A stretch of DNA of 15,030 bases from an uncultured Collinsella sp. (GCA_902489225.1 CABTZA010000028.1:1-15030), one strand, 5' to 3'; shown: positions 7,770 through 15,009, counted from the stretch's first letter. Numbers and translations are program-made. Notes: a model not told the origin generated them from the sequence alone.

Positions 7770-8699
7770 ATGAAAATTCCCGTAGATAAGCTGACCCGCG
7801 CTTTTAAGATGGGCGCGTCCGTTAAGAAGGATTCCGATACGCCGGTGCGCGTCTCGGTCTATCTGGATTCGTCTGCCTCGCGCTTTCTGGCCGAGACGGT
7901 GCGTGATGCCTTTGTGCCGCAGACGACCTCGGGCATTGTGCGCGTCGAGCGTCTGGGGGAGGAGCGAATTGCTCCAAAGACCGATACCGATGTGGTGCTG
8001 GTGCTCTCGTGTGGTTCCGACCGCTTGGAGAGTGCCGTGCAGGAGCTCGTGATCGCCGGCGCGCCCGTGTGCGTGCTTGCCGAGTCTGCTGTGGAGGTGC
8101 CGTTTATCGAGGAGTCCACGCCCATGCTTGGCGTGGTAGCGGCAACCGATAAGACGTATCTGCTCGAGACGCTTGCCCGCTGGATTCTCGATCGCACGGA
8201 TAAGGAAACGGCTTTTGCGGCGAACTTTGCCTTCATGCGCATCGCGGCGGCCAACCGCATCATCACCTCGTGTGCGCTCACCAATATGGCGACCGGGGCT
8301 TTGGTGTTTTTGCCGGGCGCCGATTATCCCGTTATGGCGCTGGCGCAGGTGGGCATGCTCTTTGAGCTCGCTGCCGTCTTTGGACGCGGCATTAAGCCCG
8401 AGCGCGGCTACGAGGTCGCCGGCGTGCTTGCCGGCGGTCTTGTGATCCGCGCGGTCACCCGCGCGCTCGTCAAGCAGACGCCGCATATTGGGTTTGCCGT
8501 CAAGGCGCTCACTGCTGCCGCGGGCACCTATGGCATGGGCCGTGCGCTCGTTTCGCTCTACGAGCGCGATGTCGACTACAGCCGTGCCAACGAGGTGGTC
8601 ACTGCCACGTTCTCCCGCGTTCGCGATCTGGTGACCACGGTCGCGGGCGCTACCCGTCCTATGGCGTCCTATCAGGACGCATCAGATCTCGCTGCTTAG
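7770..8699 (+). CDS. DUF697-like membrane-associated protein of unknown function
   Basis: A 309-residue protein without a recognised enzymatic motif. The C-terminal half (about 165-285) has the DUF697 pattern: a hydrophobic segment with LPGADYP, then QVGMLFELAAVFG, a Gly/Ala-rich helix, ALVKQTPHIGFAVKALTAAAGTYGMGRA, ending near a hydrophilic tail. DUF697 proteins such as E. coli YcjF are membrane-associated and often accompany P-loop GTPases. The N-terminal half (about 25-160) alternates hydrophobic strands and helices (DVVLVLSCGSDRL, APVCVLAES), like a Rossmann or degenerate GTPase-type fold, but has no P-loop. The start has GGAGGGG (7757-7763) 6 nt upstream. It lies 18 nt after rodA and 10 nt before the radical SAM gene, so it is probably in the same transcript. 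The DUF697 assignment is made by eye and needs a profile search. Confidence 0.72.
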   Translation: MKIPVDKLTRAFKMGASVKKDSDTPVRVSVYLDSSASRFLAETVRDAFVPQTTSGIVRVERLGEERIAPKTDTDVVLVLSCGSDRLESAVQELVIAGAPVCVLAESAVEVPFIEESTPMLGVVAATDKTYLLETLARWILDRTDKETAFAANFAFMRIAAANRIITSCALTNMATGALVFLPGADYPVMALAQVGMLFELAAVFGRGIKPERGYEVAGVLAGGLVIRAVTRALVKQTPHIGFAVKALTAAAGTYGMGRALVSLYERDVDYSRANEVVTATFSRVRDLVTTVAGATRPMASYQDASDLAA

Positions 8700-8709
8700 G
8701 GGTTTTCCG

Positions 8710-10587
8710 TTGCGCGTTGCATACCAAGACTGTTTTCATTTAATTGAGCCGTTGCTCGCCAAGGTCGAGAAGCCGAGTCGCTATATCGATCACGAGTGGG
8801 GCACGCTTTCCAAGGCCGATGCCGACTACCGTTGCTGCCTGATCTACCCGGATGTGTACGAGGTTGGTCTGCCCAACCAGGGCATCGCCATCCTCTACAA
8901 CATCCTTAACCAGGCCGAGGGCATCTCCTGCGAGCGTGGCTATGTGCCGTGGCCCGATATGGGTGACGCTATGCGCGAGGCAGGCATTCCGCTGCTCTCG
9001 CTCGAGGGTGCAGCGCCGGTCGCTTCGTTTGATATCGTCGGTCTGCATGTGCCGCACGAGATGGCGGTGACGAACTTCCTCGAGGCACTCGACCTCGCTG
9101 GCATTCCGCTGTTAGCGGCCGACCGAGGTGAAGATGACCCCATCATCATCGCCGGCGGCCCCTCGGTGTACAACCCCGAGCCGTACGCGGCCTTCTTCGA
9201 TGCCATCCTCATCGGTGAGGGCGAGGAATCGCTGCTCGAGACCTGTCAGCTGCATCGCCGCCTGCGTGACGAAGGAGTCCCGCGCGCGCAGATTGTCGAG
9301 CAGCTTGCATCCATTGGCGGCAACTACGTGCCGTCGCTCTATGAGATTCGTCACGACGAGCCATGCTCGCCGCATGGCTACACCGTGCCGCGTGAGGGCA
9401 AGGATGCGCCGACCGTGGTCTACAAGCGCGTCGTCGAGGATTTCGGCGCCACGAATCCGCTGTCGCAGTCGTGCGTGCCCTATGCGCAGCTGGTTCACGA
9501 CCGCCTGTCTATCGAGATCCTGCGCGGCTGCGCCCGCGGCTGTCGTTTTTGTCAGGCCGGCATGACGTATCGCCCGGTGCGCGAGCGCTCGGCCGACCAG
9601 ATCGTCTCGTCGGTGATTCAGGGTCTGGAAAAGACAGGCTATGACGAGGTGTCGCTGACCTCGCTCTCCACGACCGACCACTCCTGCATTCGCGACGTGC
9701 TCGGCAGGCTCAACCGTCGCCTGGAGGATACGGGTATTCGCGTGTCTATTCCGTCGCAGCGCCTGGATTCGTTTGGCGTGGATATGGCCGAGTCGGTTGC
9801 CGGCGAAAAGAAGGGCGGCCTGACGTTCGCGCCCGAGGCCGGCAGCCAGCGCATGCGCGACATCATTAACAAAAACGTGACCGAGGAGGACCTGGACCGT
9901 GCGGCCAAGGCGGCCTTCGAGGCCGGCTGGAACCGCATGAAGCTCTACTTTATGATGGGCCTTCCCGGCGAGCGCGACGAGGACATCGTGGCCATCGCCA
10001 ATCTGGCCGATCACGTGCTGGAGCTCGGTCGTTCCGTGGTGCCCAAGGCTCGTCGCGGCTCGATCTCGGTGTCCATCTCGGTTTCGGTCTTTATCCCCAA
10101 GGCTGCCACGCCGTTCCAGTGGTGCCCGCAGCTCGACTACGACGACGTCAAGCGTCGCCAGAAGCTGCTTATCACGAGCGTTCGCAACCGTGCCGTCCGC
10201 GTTCATTACCACGATGCCGAGACTTCGCTCATCGAGGCCGCGCTGTCCCGCGCCGGTCGCGACATGACGCCCGTCATCATCGATGCTTGGCGCTCGGGCT
10301 CTCGCTTTGACGCCTGGGTAGAGCATTTCTCGCTCGATAACTGGAAGGAGGCTGCTGCCAAAAACGGCATCGACCTCAATGAGCTCGTGCACCTGCCCTA
10401 CGAGTTGGACTGGCGCCTGCCGTGGGAGCACGTGAGCCCCGGCTGCACGCGCGGCTTCCTCGAGCGCGAGTACCGTCGCTCGCTCGAGGGCGTCACGACT
10501 CCCGACTGCACCCGCACGTCGTGCACCGGCTGCGGGATCTGCCCCACGCTCCACGCCAAGAATGTATTGATGGGTGATCGCGCATGA
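8710..10587 (+). CDS. Radical SAM protein, TIGR03960-like, substrate unknown
   Basis: Predicted radical S-adenosylmethionine enzyme. The 625 residues begin with a region that looks like the B12-binding-like fold (about 35-180, LIYPDVYEVGLPNQGIAILY and IIIAGGPSVYNPEPYAAF), but I see no DxHxxG cobalamin motif. The radical SAM barrel follows with CARGCRFC: Cys274, Cys278 and Cys281 bind the [4Fe-4S] cluster. Downstream are LTFAPEAGSQRMRDIINKN and KLYFMMGLPGE, both typical of this group. The C-terminus has a second Cys cluster (Cys600, 605, 608, 611) that may hold another Fe-S centre. The TTG start has AGGGG (8698-8702) 7 nt upstream. The stop overlaps the start of its partner gene (ATGA), so the two are translationally coupled. 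The pair is widely conserved near rplU in bacteria; its reaction is unknown to me. Confidence 0.9.
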   Translation: MRVAYQDCFHLIEPLLAKVEKPSRYIDHEWGTLSKADADYRCCLIYPDVYEVGLPNQGIAILYNILNQAEGISCERGYVPWPDMGDAMREAGIPLLSLEGAAPVASFDIVGLHVPHEMAVTNFLEALDLAGIPLLAADRGEDDPIIIAGGPSVYNPEPYAAFFDAILIGEGEESLLETCQLHRRLRDEGVPRAQIVEQLASIGGNYVPSLYEIRHDEPCSPHGYTVPREGKDAPTVVYKRVVEDFGATNPLSQSCVPYAQLVHDRLSIEILRGCARGCRFCQAGMTYRPVRERSADQIVSSVIQGLEKTGYDEVSLTSLSTTDHSCIRDVLGRLNRRLEDTGIRVSIPSQRLDSFGVDMAESVAGEKKGGLTFAPEAGSQRMRDIINKNVTEEDLDRAAKAAFEAGWNRMKLYFMMGLPGERDEDIVAIANLADHVLELGRSVVPKARRGSISVSISVSVFIPKAATPFQWCPQLDYDDVKRRQKLLITSVRNRAVRVHYHDAETSLIEAALSRAGRDMTPVIIDAWRSGSRFDAWVEHFSLDNWKEAAAKNGIDLNELVHLPYELDWRLPWEHVSPGCTRGFLEREYRRSLEGVTTPDCTRTSCTGCGICPTLHAKNVLMGDRA

Positions 10588-11396
10588 GTGAGCGCCTGAC
10601 CGACAACCCCTCGCTCTTTAGGCTTCGTGTTCGCTATGGCAAGCGCGATCGCCTTAAGTACCTGGGCCATCTCGAAGTAATCCATACCATTGAGCGCATC
10701 GTGCGCCGTGCGGGACTTCCCTATGCCGTCACGCAGGGCTTCTCTCCGCACATGCGCGTGGGCTTCTCTTCGGCGCTACCGGTTGGTACGTCGTCGACCT
10801 GCGAGTGGTATGACCTGTTTATGACCGAGTTCGTGGCGCTCGACGAGGCGTTTGGGCGCCTGTCTGCGGCATCTCCGGCCGATTTGGCGCCTATCGAGGC
10901 GGCGTACATCGACGTGCGCACGCCGGCGTTGACGGCGCAGCTCACGCGCCTGTCGTATCGCATCGACCTGCACTTGGATCCCGAGGCGCCCGTAAGCGCC
11001 GACGAGGTGCGTCGTGCGATCGACACGCTGCGCGCGGATCATGGCATCGACTACGCGCGCGGCAAAAAGAGCAAGCGCTTGGATTTGGATCACACGCTCG
11101 TTGGCTATGAGCTCACGGCGGGGGAGCGCCCGGACCATTTGGTGCTCATGCTCGACACCCATGCCGACAACGAGGGCTCCATGCGTCCGGAAATTTTGCT
11201 TTCTGCTGCTGATGTTTTGTTGCAGGGCTTGACCCCGGGCGTGGATGCACCTATTGTTTCCACCGGTATGCAAGACCTCGTGACCATCTGCTCCTACGAT
11301 GTCGAGCGTCAGAATCAAGCATGCGAGGACGACGAGGGCCGACTCGTCAGCCCCATACCTGTGCGAACTTGTGGATTTGCTCCACATACTCGTTGA
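10584..11396 (+). CDS. Radical SAM-linked protein, TIGR03936/DUF2344-like
   Basis: A 270-residue partner of the preceding enzyme; in other bacteria the two are often fused. The N-terminal part shows the family pattern: LRVRYGKRDRLKYLGHLEV, then a helix with ERIVRRAGLPYAVTQGFSPH, then MRVGFSSALPVGTSS, reminiscent of a nucleic-acid-binding or pseudouridine-synthase-like fold, though this is only a resemblance. The middle holds conserved-looking acidic and basic stretches without a catalytic signature. The ATG overlaps the upstream stop by 4 bases, has no strong SD of its own, and so probably depends on translational coupling. The last codons overlap the rplU promoter: the TGA stop lies within the -35 hexamer. 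The molecular function is unknown. Confidence 0.87.
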   Translation: MSERLTDNPSLFRLRVRYGKRDRLKYLGHLEVIHTIERIVRRAGLPYAVTQGFSPHMRVGFSSALPVGTSSTCEWYDLFMTEFVALDEAFGRLSAASPADLAPIEAAYIDVRTPALTAQLTRLSYRIDLHLDPEAPVSADEVRRAIDTLRADHGIDYARGKKSKRLDLDHTLVGYELTAGERPDHLVLMLDTHADNEGSMRPEILLSAADVLLQGLTPGVDAPIVSTGMQDLVTICSYDVERQNQACEDDEGRLVSPIPVRTCGFAPHTR

Positions 11397-11421
11397 CGGG
11401 GGTATTTTCGCCTGCTACTAT
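11393..11421 (+). promoter_or_regulatory. Promoter of the rplU-rpmA operon
   Basis: TTGACG (-35, 11393-11398) and TACTAT (-10, 11416-11421) are separated by exactly 17 nt, a near-consensus housekeeping sigma promoter. Transcription should start near 11428 and give a leader of about 36 nt before the rplU ATG. The -35 box contains the TGA stop of the upstream gene. It is the clearest promoter in the window, as expected for ribosomal protein genes. Confidence 0.8.
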
Positions 11422-11463
11422 ATTCGGCTGTTGCACTAACTGATGCATGAAGGGCAAGTAAAC

Positions 11464-11838
11464 ATGTACGCAATCGTTAACACGGGCGGCAAGCAGTACA
11501 AGGTCGCCACCGACGATGTCATCACCGTCGAGAAGATCGAGGGCAATGAGGGCGACAAGGTCACCCTGCCGGTTATCTTCCTCAACGATGGTAAGAAGAT
11601 CGTCACCGATCCCGACAAGCTGGCCAAGGCCAAGGTTACCGCTCAGATCGTTGAGCAGTTCAAGGGCGAGAAGCAGCTGGTCTTCAAGTTCCACAAGCGT
11701 AAGCGCTATCGTCGTCTGAAGGGTCACCGTCAGCAGCTCACCAAGCTGAAGATTGTGAAGGTTCAGGCTACCTCCCGCGCCAAGAAGGCTGTCAAGGCAG
11801 AGGCTGAGGCTGTTGCCGAGGCTCCCGTCGCCGAGTAG
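11464..11838 (+). CDS. rplU: Large ribosomal subunit protein bL21
   Basis: Structural protein of the 50S subunit that binds 23S rRNA. The start MYAIVNTGGKQYKV is the standard L21 N-terminus, and the core with KRKRYRRLKGHRQQLTKLKI follows in the conserved order. The ATG at 11464 is chosen over an in-frame ATG at 11443 because L21 proteins begin at MYAIV and AAGGG (11450-11454) lies 9 nt upstream. At 124 residues it is about 20 longer than the usual 102-104; the extra part is an Ala/Glu/Lys/Val-rich tail (from about residue 105). It is the first gene of a short operon with rpmA, driven by the strong promoter just upstream. Confidence 0.97.
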   Translation: MYAIVNTGGKQYKVATDDVITVEKIEGNEGDKVTLPVIFLNDGKKIVTDPDKLAKAKVTAQIVEQFKGEKQLVFKFHKRKRYRRLKGHRQQLTKLKIVKVQATSRAKKAVKAEAEAVAEAPVAE

Positions 11839-11871
11839 ATTACACTCGTAACGAAAGAGTAGGTATACACA

Positions 11872-12129
11872 ATGGCACACAAAAAAGGACTCGGTTCCTC
11901 CCGTAATGGCCGTGACTCCCGCGGTCAGCGCCTTGGCACGAAGCGCTATGCCGGCCAGACGGTAACCACGGGCACGATTCTCGTCCGTCAGCACGGCACG
12001 CACATCCACCCGGGTGAGAACGTTGGCCGTGGTAAGGACGACACGCTGTTCGCGCTGGTCGACGGTACCGTTGAGTTCCACAAGGGTATCAAGCACAGGG
12101 TCAGCGTACGCCCGCTCGCGAACGCGTAA
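11872..12129 (+). CDS. rpmA: Large ribosomal subunit protein bL27
   Basis: Protein of the 50S subunit whose N-terminal arm reaches the peptidyl transferase centre. The 85 residues match the family throughout: MAHKKGLGSSRNGRDSRGQ, LGTKRYAGQTV, RQHGTHIHPGENVGRGKDDT and a basic C-terminus. The protein begins directly at MAHKKG, so it lacks the cleavable N-terminal extension found in Firmicutes. The SD is weak (AGG at 11861-11863, 8 nt from the ATG). It follows rplU by 33 nt and is followed by an intrinsic terminator. Confidence 0.98.
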   Translation: MAHKKGLGSSRNGRDSRGQRLGTKRYAGQTVTTGTILVRQHGTHIHPGENVGRGKDDTLFALVDGTVEFHKGIKHRVSVRPLANA

Positions 12130-12154
12130 TTCACCCTTCATAGAGCACATATGT

Positions 12155-12197
12155 GGGAGGCACTTGAGTTTTAGGATTCAAGGGTCTCCCTCTTTTT
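12155..12197 (+). terminator. Intrinsic terminator after rpmA
   Basis: A 14-bp stem (arms 12155-12168 and 12177-12190; one A-G mismatch and two G-U pairs) with loop TTTTAGGA is followed by TCTTTTTG, a classic T-tract. It ends 16 nt before the obgE start codon and only 2 nt before its SD, so it probably limits rather than abolishes transcription into obgE unless a separate promoter exists that I cannot see. Confidence 0.85.
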
Positions 12198-12199
12198 GT

Positions 12200-12205
12200 A
12201 GGAGG
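12200..12205 (+). promoter_or_regulatory. Ribosome binding site of obgE
   Basis: A consensus AGGAGG 8 nt upstream of the TTG codon fixes the obgE start. It follows the terminator T-tract almost directly. The CTCC part of the terminator's right arm could pair with it if the hairpin were open. Confidence 0.8.
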
Positions 12206-12213
12206 CGATTCTG

Positions 12214-13680
12214 TTGTCACAGTTCACCGATATCAGCCGCATTAACGTGTGCGGCGGCGACGGCGGAGCCGGATGCATGTCGTTTAGGCGCGAGGCATTT
12301 GTCCCCAAGGGCGGCCCCGATGGCGGCGACGGCGGTCGTGGCGGCAATGTCGTCATCCAGGCCGATGCTCAGCTGTCTTCGCTGATCGATTACCGCTTTA
12401 AGCATCACTTCCGCGCCGAGCGCGGCACGCACGGGCAGGGTGCCCGTCGTAACGGTAAGAGCGGCGAGGACCTGATTCTCAAGGTCCCTATGGGTACCGT
12501 GGTGCGCGAGCTCGACCCCGAGACGCAGACCCCGATGTTCGATATTGCCGACCTGGTACACGATGGCGAGCGCGTCGTCGTGGCGCCCGGCGGTGCCGGC
12601 GGCCTGGGCAACACGCACTTTGTGACGTCGGTGCGCCGCGCGCCCGCGTTCGCTCAGCTGGGCGAACCGGCCGAGGAGCACTGGATTGAGCTCGAGATGA
12701 AGCTTATGGCCGATGCCGCGCTTGTGGGCTTTCCCTCGGTGGGTAAGTCATCGCTCATTGCGCGCATGAGTGCCGCCCGTCCCAAGATTGCCGACTACCC
12801 GTTTACCACGCTCGTGCCGAACCTCGGCATGGTGCGTGCCGGCGAATATTCTTATGTTGTCGCCGATGTCCCCGGCCTCATCGAGGGCGCGAGCGAGGGC
12901 AAGGGCCTGGGCCACCAGTTCCTGCGCCACATTGAGCGTACGGCCCTAATCATGCACGTCGTCGACATGACGGGTGGTTTTGAGGATCGCGATCCGGTCG
13001 AGGATTACCACATCATTAACCGTGAGCTCGAGCAGTATGGCGCAGAGCTCTCGGAGCGTCCGCAGATCGTCGTTGCCAACAAGTGCGACGCGCCGGGCAC
13101 GGCCGACAAGATTGCCGACCTCAAGCGCGCAGCGCTCGACGATGGACATATGTTCTTTGCCGTGTCTGCTGTGACGGGCGCCGGCCTCAACACGCTGATG
13201 CTTGCCGTGGGCGAGCAGGTGGCTAAGCTTCGCGCCGAGTTGGCTGTCTCGGATGGGCCGGTCGACCTGCGTGACGATGAGTGGGAACGCCGCCGCCTGC
13301 AGCGTGAGAAGCGTTTCCGCATTGTCCAGGAAGAGCCCGGTGCCTTCCGCGTGGTCGGTCGTGCCATCGAGCGCATGGTCATCCAGACCGACTGGGAAAA
13401 CGAGGAAGCCGTCATTTACCTGCAGCATAAGTTTGCGCGTATGGGTGTTGACGACGCGCTCGAGAAGGCCGGTTGCCGTGCGGGCGACGAGGTCCGCATT
13501 TGCCAGCGCGCCTTTGACTTTGAGGGCGCTGAGGACTTCTCGGAGTACGAAGAGCTCGAGGATGCTGACAAGGACGTTGCCGTTGAAGCCATTGACGTGG
13601 CCGATGCTGCAGATGAGGGCGTCGAGGTTGTCGATGCGGCGGATGCCGCGGGCGATGCCGAGACCTCGGAGGTCGAGTAG
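12214..13680 (+). CDS. obgE: Obg family GTPase (50S assembly)
   Basis: Essential GTPase that acts on the large ribosomal subunit and links ribosome assembly to the stringent response and growth. The 488 residues show three domains: the glycine-rich Obg fold (about 2-160, with GGPDGGDGGRGGNV), the G domain with GFPSVGKSS (172-180), TTLVPN, DVPG (218-221), NKCD (289-292) and the SAV G5 motif, and the C-terminal OCT domain (about 355-430, FRVVGRAIERMVIQTDWENE). A tail of about 55 residues, rich in Asp, Glu, Ala and Val, follows. The TTG start has AGGAGG 8 nt upstream; the next ATG, at residue 22, would cut into the Obg fold. It sits behind the rpmA terminator and only 3 nt before nadD. The symbol obg is equally valid. 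Confidence 0.97.
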   Translation: MSQFTDISRINVCGGDGGAGCMSFRREAFVPKGGPDGGDGGRGGNVVIQADAQLSSLIDYRFKHHFRAERGTHGQGARRNGKSGEDLILKVPMGTVVRELDPETQTPMFDIADLVHDGERVVVAPGGAGGLGNTHFVTSVRRAPAFAQLGEPAEEHWIELEMKLMADAALVGFPSVGKSSLIARMSAARPKIADYPFTTLVPNLGMVRAGEYSYVVADVPGLIEGASEGKGLGHQFLRHIERTALIMHVVDMTGGFEDRDPVEDYHIINRELEQYGAELSERPQIVVANKCDAPGTADKIADLKRAALDDGHMFFAVSAVTGAGLNTLMLAVGEQVAKLRAELAVSDGPVDLRDDEWERRRLQREKRFRIVQEEPGAFRVVGRAIERMVIQTDWENEEAVIYLQHKFARMGVDDALEKAGCRAGDEVRICQRAFDFEGAEDFSEYEELEDADKDVAVEAIDVADAADEGVEVVDAADAAGDAETSEVE

Positions 13681-13683
13681 GCC

Positions 13684-14361
13684 ATGTCGCTGCGCGGTGG
13701 AATCGGTCTGCCCGAGCTTCCTCTAGAGGACGGGCAGGAGTTTAGGCTCGGCATTATGGGTGGCACCTTTGATCCCATCCATTACGGGCACCTGGTGACC
13801 GCCGAGCAGGCGCGCGAGTCGCTCGACTTGGACGCTGTGCTCTTTATGCCGGCGGGCTCTCCTGCCTTTAAGCTTGACAAGCCGGTGACGCCTGCCGAGG
13901 ACCGTTATGCCATGACGGTCCTTGCCACCGCCGCGAACCCGGCCTTTTTGGCGAGCCGGTTCGAGATTGACCGCCCGGGCGTAACCTATACGGCCGATAC
14001 GCTTCATGCCCTTCGCGACTTTTACCCGCCGCAGGTAAAGCTCTACTTTATTACGGGCGCCGACGCGATTATCGATATCGTGACCTGGCATGATGCCGAA
14101 CGAATCGCTGAGCTTGCTACCTTTATTGCGGCGACGCGACCGGGCTTTGATATCGATACGGCGCGTGCCCGAATCAAAGAGTCGGGGCTGCCGTTCGACG
14201 TGCGCTATATTCAGATTCCGGCGCTGGCGATTAGCTCGACCAACATTCGCAAGCGTGTTGCCCGCGGTATGAGCGTGCGCTATCTTACGAGCGAGTCCGT
14301 GCTCGGCTACATTCGCAAACGCAGGCTATATGCCGATTTGGGCCAAGAAGATTTTGAGTGA
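13684..14361 (+). CDS. nadD: Nicotinate-nucleotide adenylyltransferase
   Basis: Transfers AMP from ATP to nicotinate mononucleotide, giving deamido-NAD, the step before NAD synthetase. The 225 residues contain the nucleotidyltransferase signature GGTFDPIHYGHL (26-37, HxGH at 33-36), YFITGADAIIDIVTWHD and the ISSTNIRKRV motif near the C-terminus. About 20 residues precede the first beta-strand (FRLGIMGG), a short extension without clear function. No other in-frame start exists before the signature except the ATG of the strand itself, so 13684 stands. The SD is GGAGG (13668-13672), 11 nt upstream inside the end of obgE. The gap to obgE is 3 nt and to yqeK 12 nt, so the three genes should be cotranscribed. 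Confidence 0.95.
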   Translation: MSLRGGIGLPELPLEDGQEFRLGIMGGTFDPIHYGHLVTAEQARESLDLDAVLFMPAGSPAFKLDKPVTPAEDRYAMTVLATAANPAFLASRFEIDRPGVTYTADTLHALRDFYPPQVKLYFITGADAIIDIVTWHDAERIAELATFIAATRPGFDIDTARARIKESGLPFDVRYIQIPALAISSTNIRKRVARGMSVRYLTSESVLGYIRKRRLYADLGQEDFE

Positions 14362-14373
14362 TGGGGGTCTACG

Positions 14374-14982
14374 TTGTCGGTAGAGGATCAGTTTGAGGGC
14401 GATGAGCGCGCGCTGCTCAAGCGCATTCAAGAGCTGCTCGATGTTCGCATGAAGGATAAGCGCAAGCGCTATGTGCATTCGCTGGGCGTTGCCGAGACCG
14501 CACTTCATCTTGCCGAGGTCTACGGCGTTGACCGCTTTGATGCCGCTGCTGCCGGTCTGATCCATGACTGGGACAAAGTGCTCTCCGACGACGAGCTGGT
14601 CACGCGCGCTCTGCATTACGGCATTAAGATTGCCGGCTCTCCTTCTGCCGCGACGCCGCTTTTGCATGGCCCTGTTGCCGCCTATGAGCTTCCGCAGCTT
14701 TTCCCCGAGTTGTCGCCGGCCGTTTTCCAGGCTGTCGACCGTCACACCGTGGGTGCCTGCGACATGACGCCGCTCGATATGGTGGTCTTTGTGGCCGATG
14801 CCATCGAGCCCAACCGCCACGGCGACTATGCCCATGCGCTGCGCAAGATGGTGGGGGAGTCGACGCTCGACGAGTTGTTCTTCTCCTGTTTTGCGCAGGG
14901 TTTGGTCTATGTGATTCAGTCCGGGCGCTATCTTTATCCCACGGCTATTTCGATTTACAACCATTACGCCCAGCTGCGCTAG
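14374..14982 (+). CDS. yqeK: HD-domain bis(5'-nucleosyl)-tetraphosphatase YqeK
   Basis: Predicted metal-dependent Ap4A hydrolase (symmetrical, giving two ADP), as shown for other YqeK proteins. The 202 residues carry the HD-domain ligands: His35 in RYVHSLGVAE, His64-Asp65 in GLIHDWDK, His98 in LLHGPVAA, His124 in AVDRHTVG and Asp142 in VFVADAIEPNRH. A hydrophilic N-terminus of about 25 residues precedes the domain. The TTG start is preferred because GGGGG (14363-14367) lies 6 nt upstream; the first in-frame ATG is residue 26, close to the conserved part. Position after nadD is the usual one for this family. The stop lies 27 nt before the next gene. Confidence 0.92.
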   Translation: MSVEDQFEGDERALLKRIQELLDVRMKDKRKRYVHSLGVAETALHLAEVYGVDRFDAAAAGLIHDWDKVLSDDELVTRALHYGIKIAGSPSAATPLLHGPVAAYELPQLFPELSPAVFQAVDRHTVGACDMTPLDMVVFVADAIEPNRHGDYAHALRKMVGESTLDELFFSCFAQGLVYVIQSGRYLYPTAISIYNHYAQLR

Positions 14983-15009
14983 CTCGGGCTGTCTAGAAAG
15001 AGGTATTCC

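Noticed and set aside
9112..10554. Antisense open frame of 480 codons over the radical SAM gene
   Set aside because: Same cause: codon bias of the sense gene removes stops from the opposite strand. No recognisable motifs and no SD.
11370..11386. Small hairpin (6-bp stem, TTTGC loop) just before the rplU promoter
   Set aside because: It lies inside the last codons of the upstream gene, the stem is short and no T-run follows; it could be chance.
11428..11463. Possible L21 leader autoregulatory RNA
   Set aside because: The predicted leader is only about 36 nt and forms no more than a 4-bp TGCA stem, too little for a known L21 leader.
11443..11463. Alternative upstream ATG start for rplU
   Set aside because: It would add seven non-conserved residues and place AAGGG within the coding region; L21 proteins begin at MYAIV.
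12146..12155. Palindrome CACATATGTG after rpmA
   Set aside because: Only 10 bases with no second copy nearby; such palindromes occur by chance, and it partly overlaps the terminator stem.
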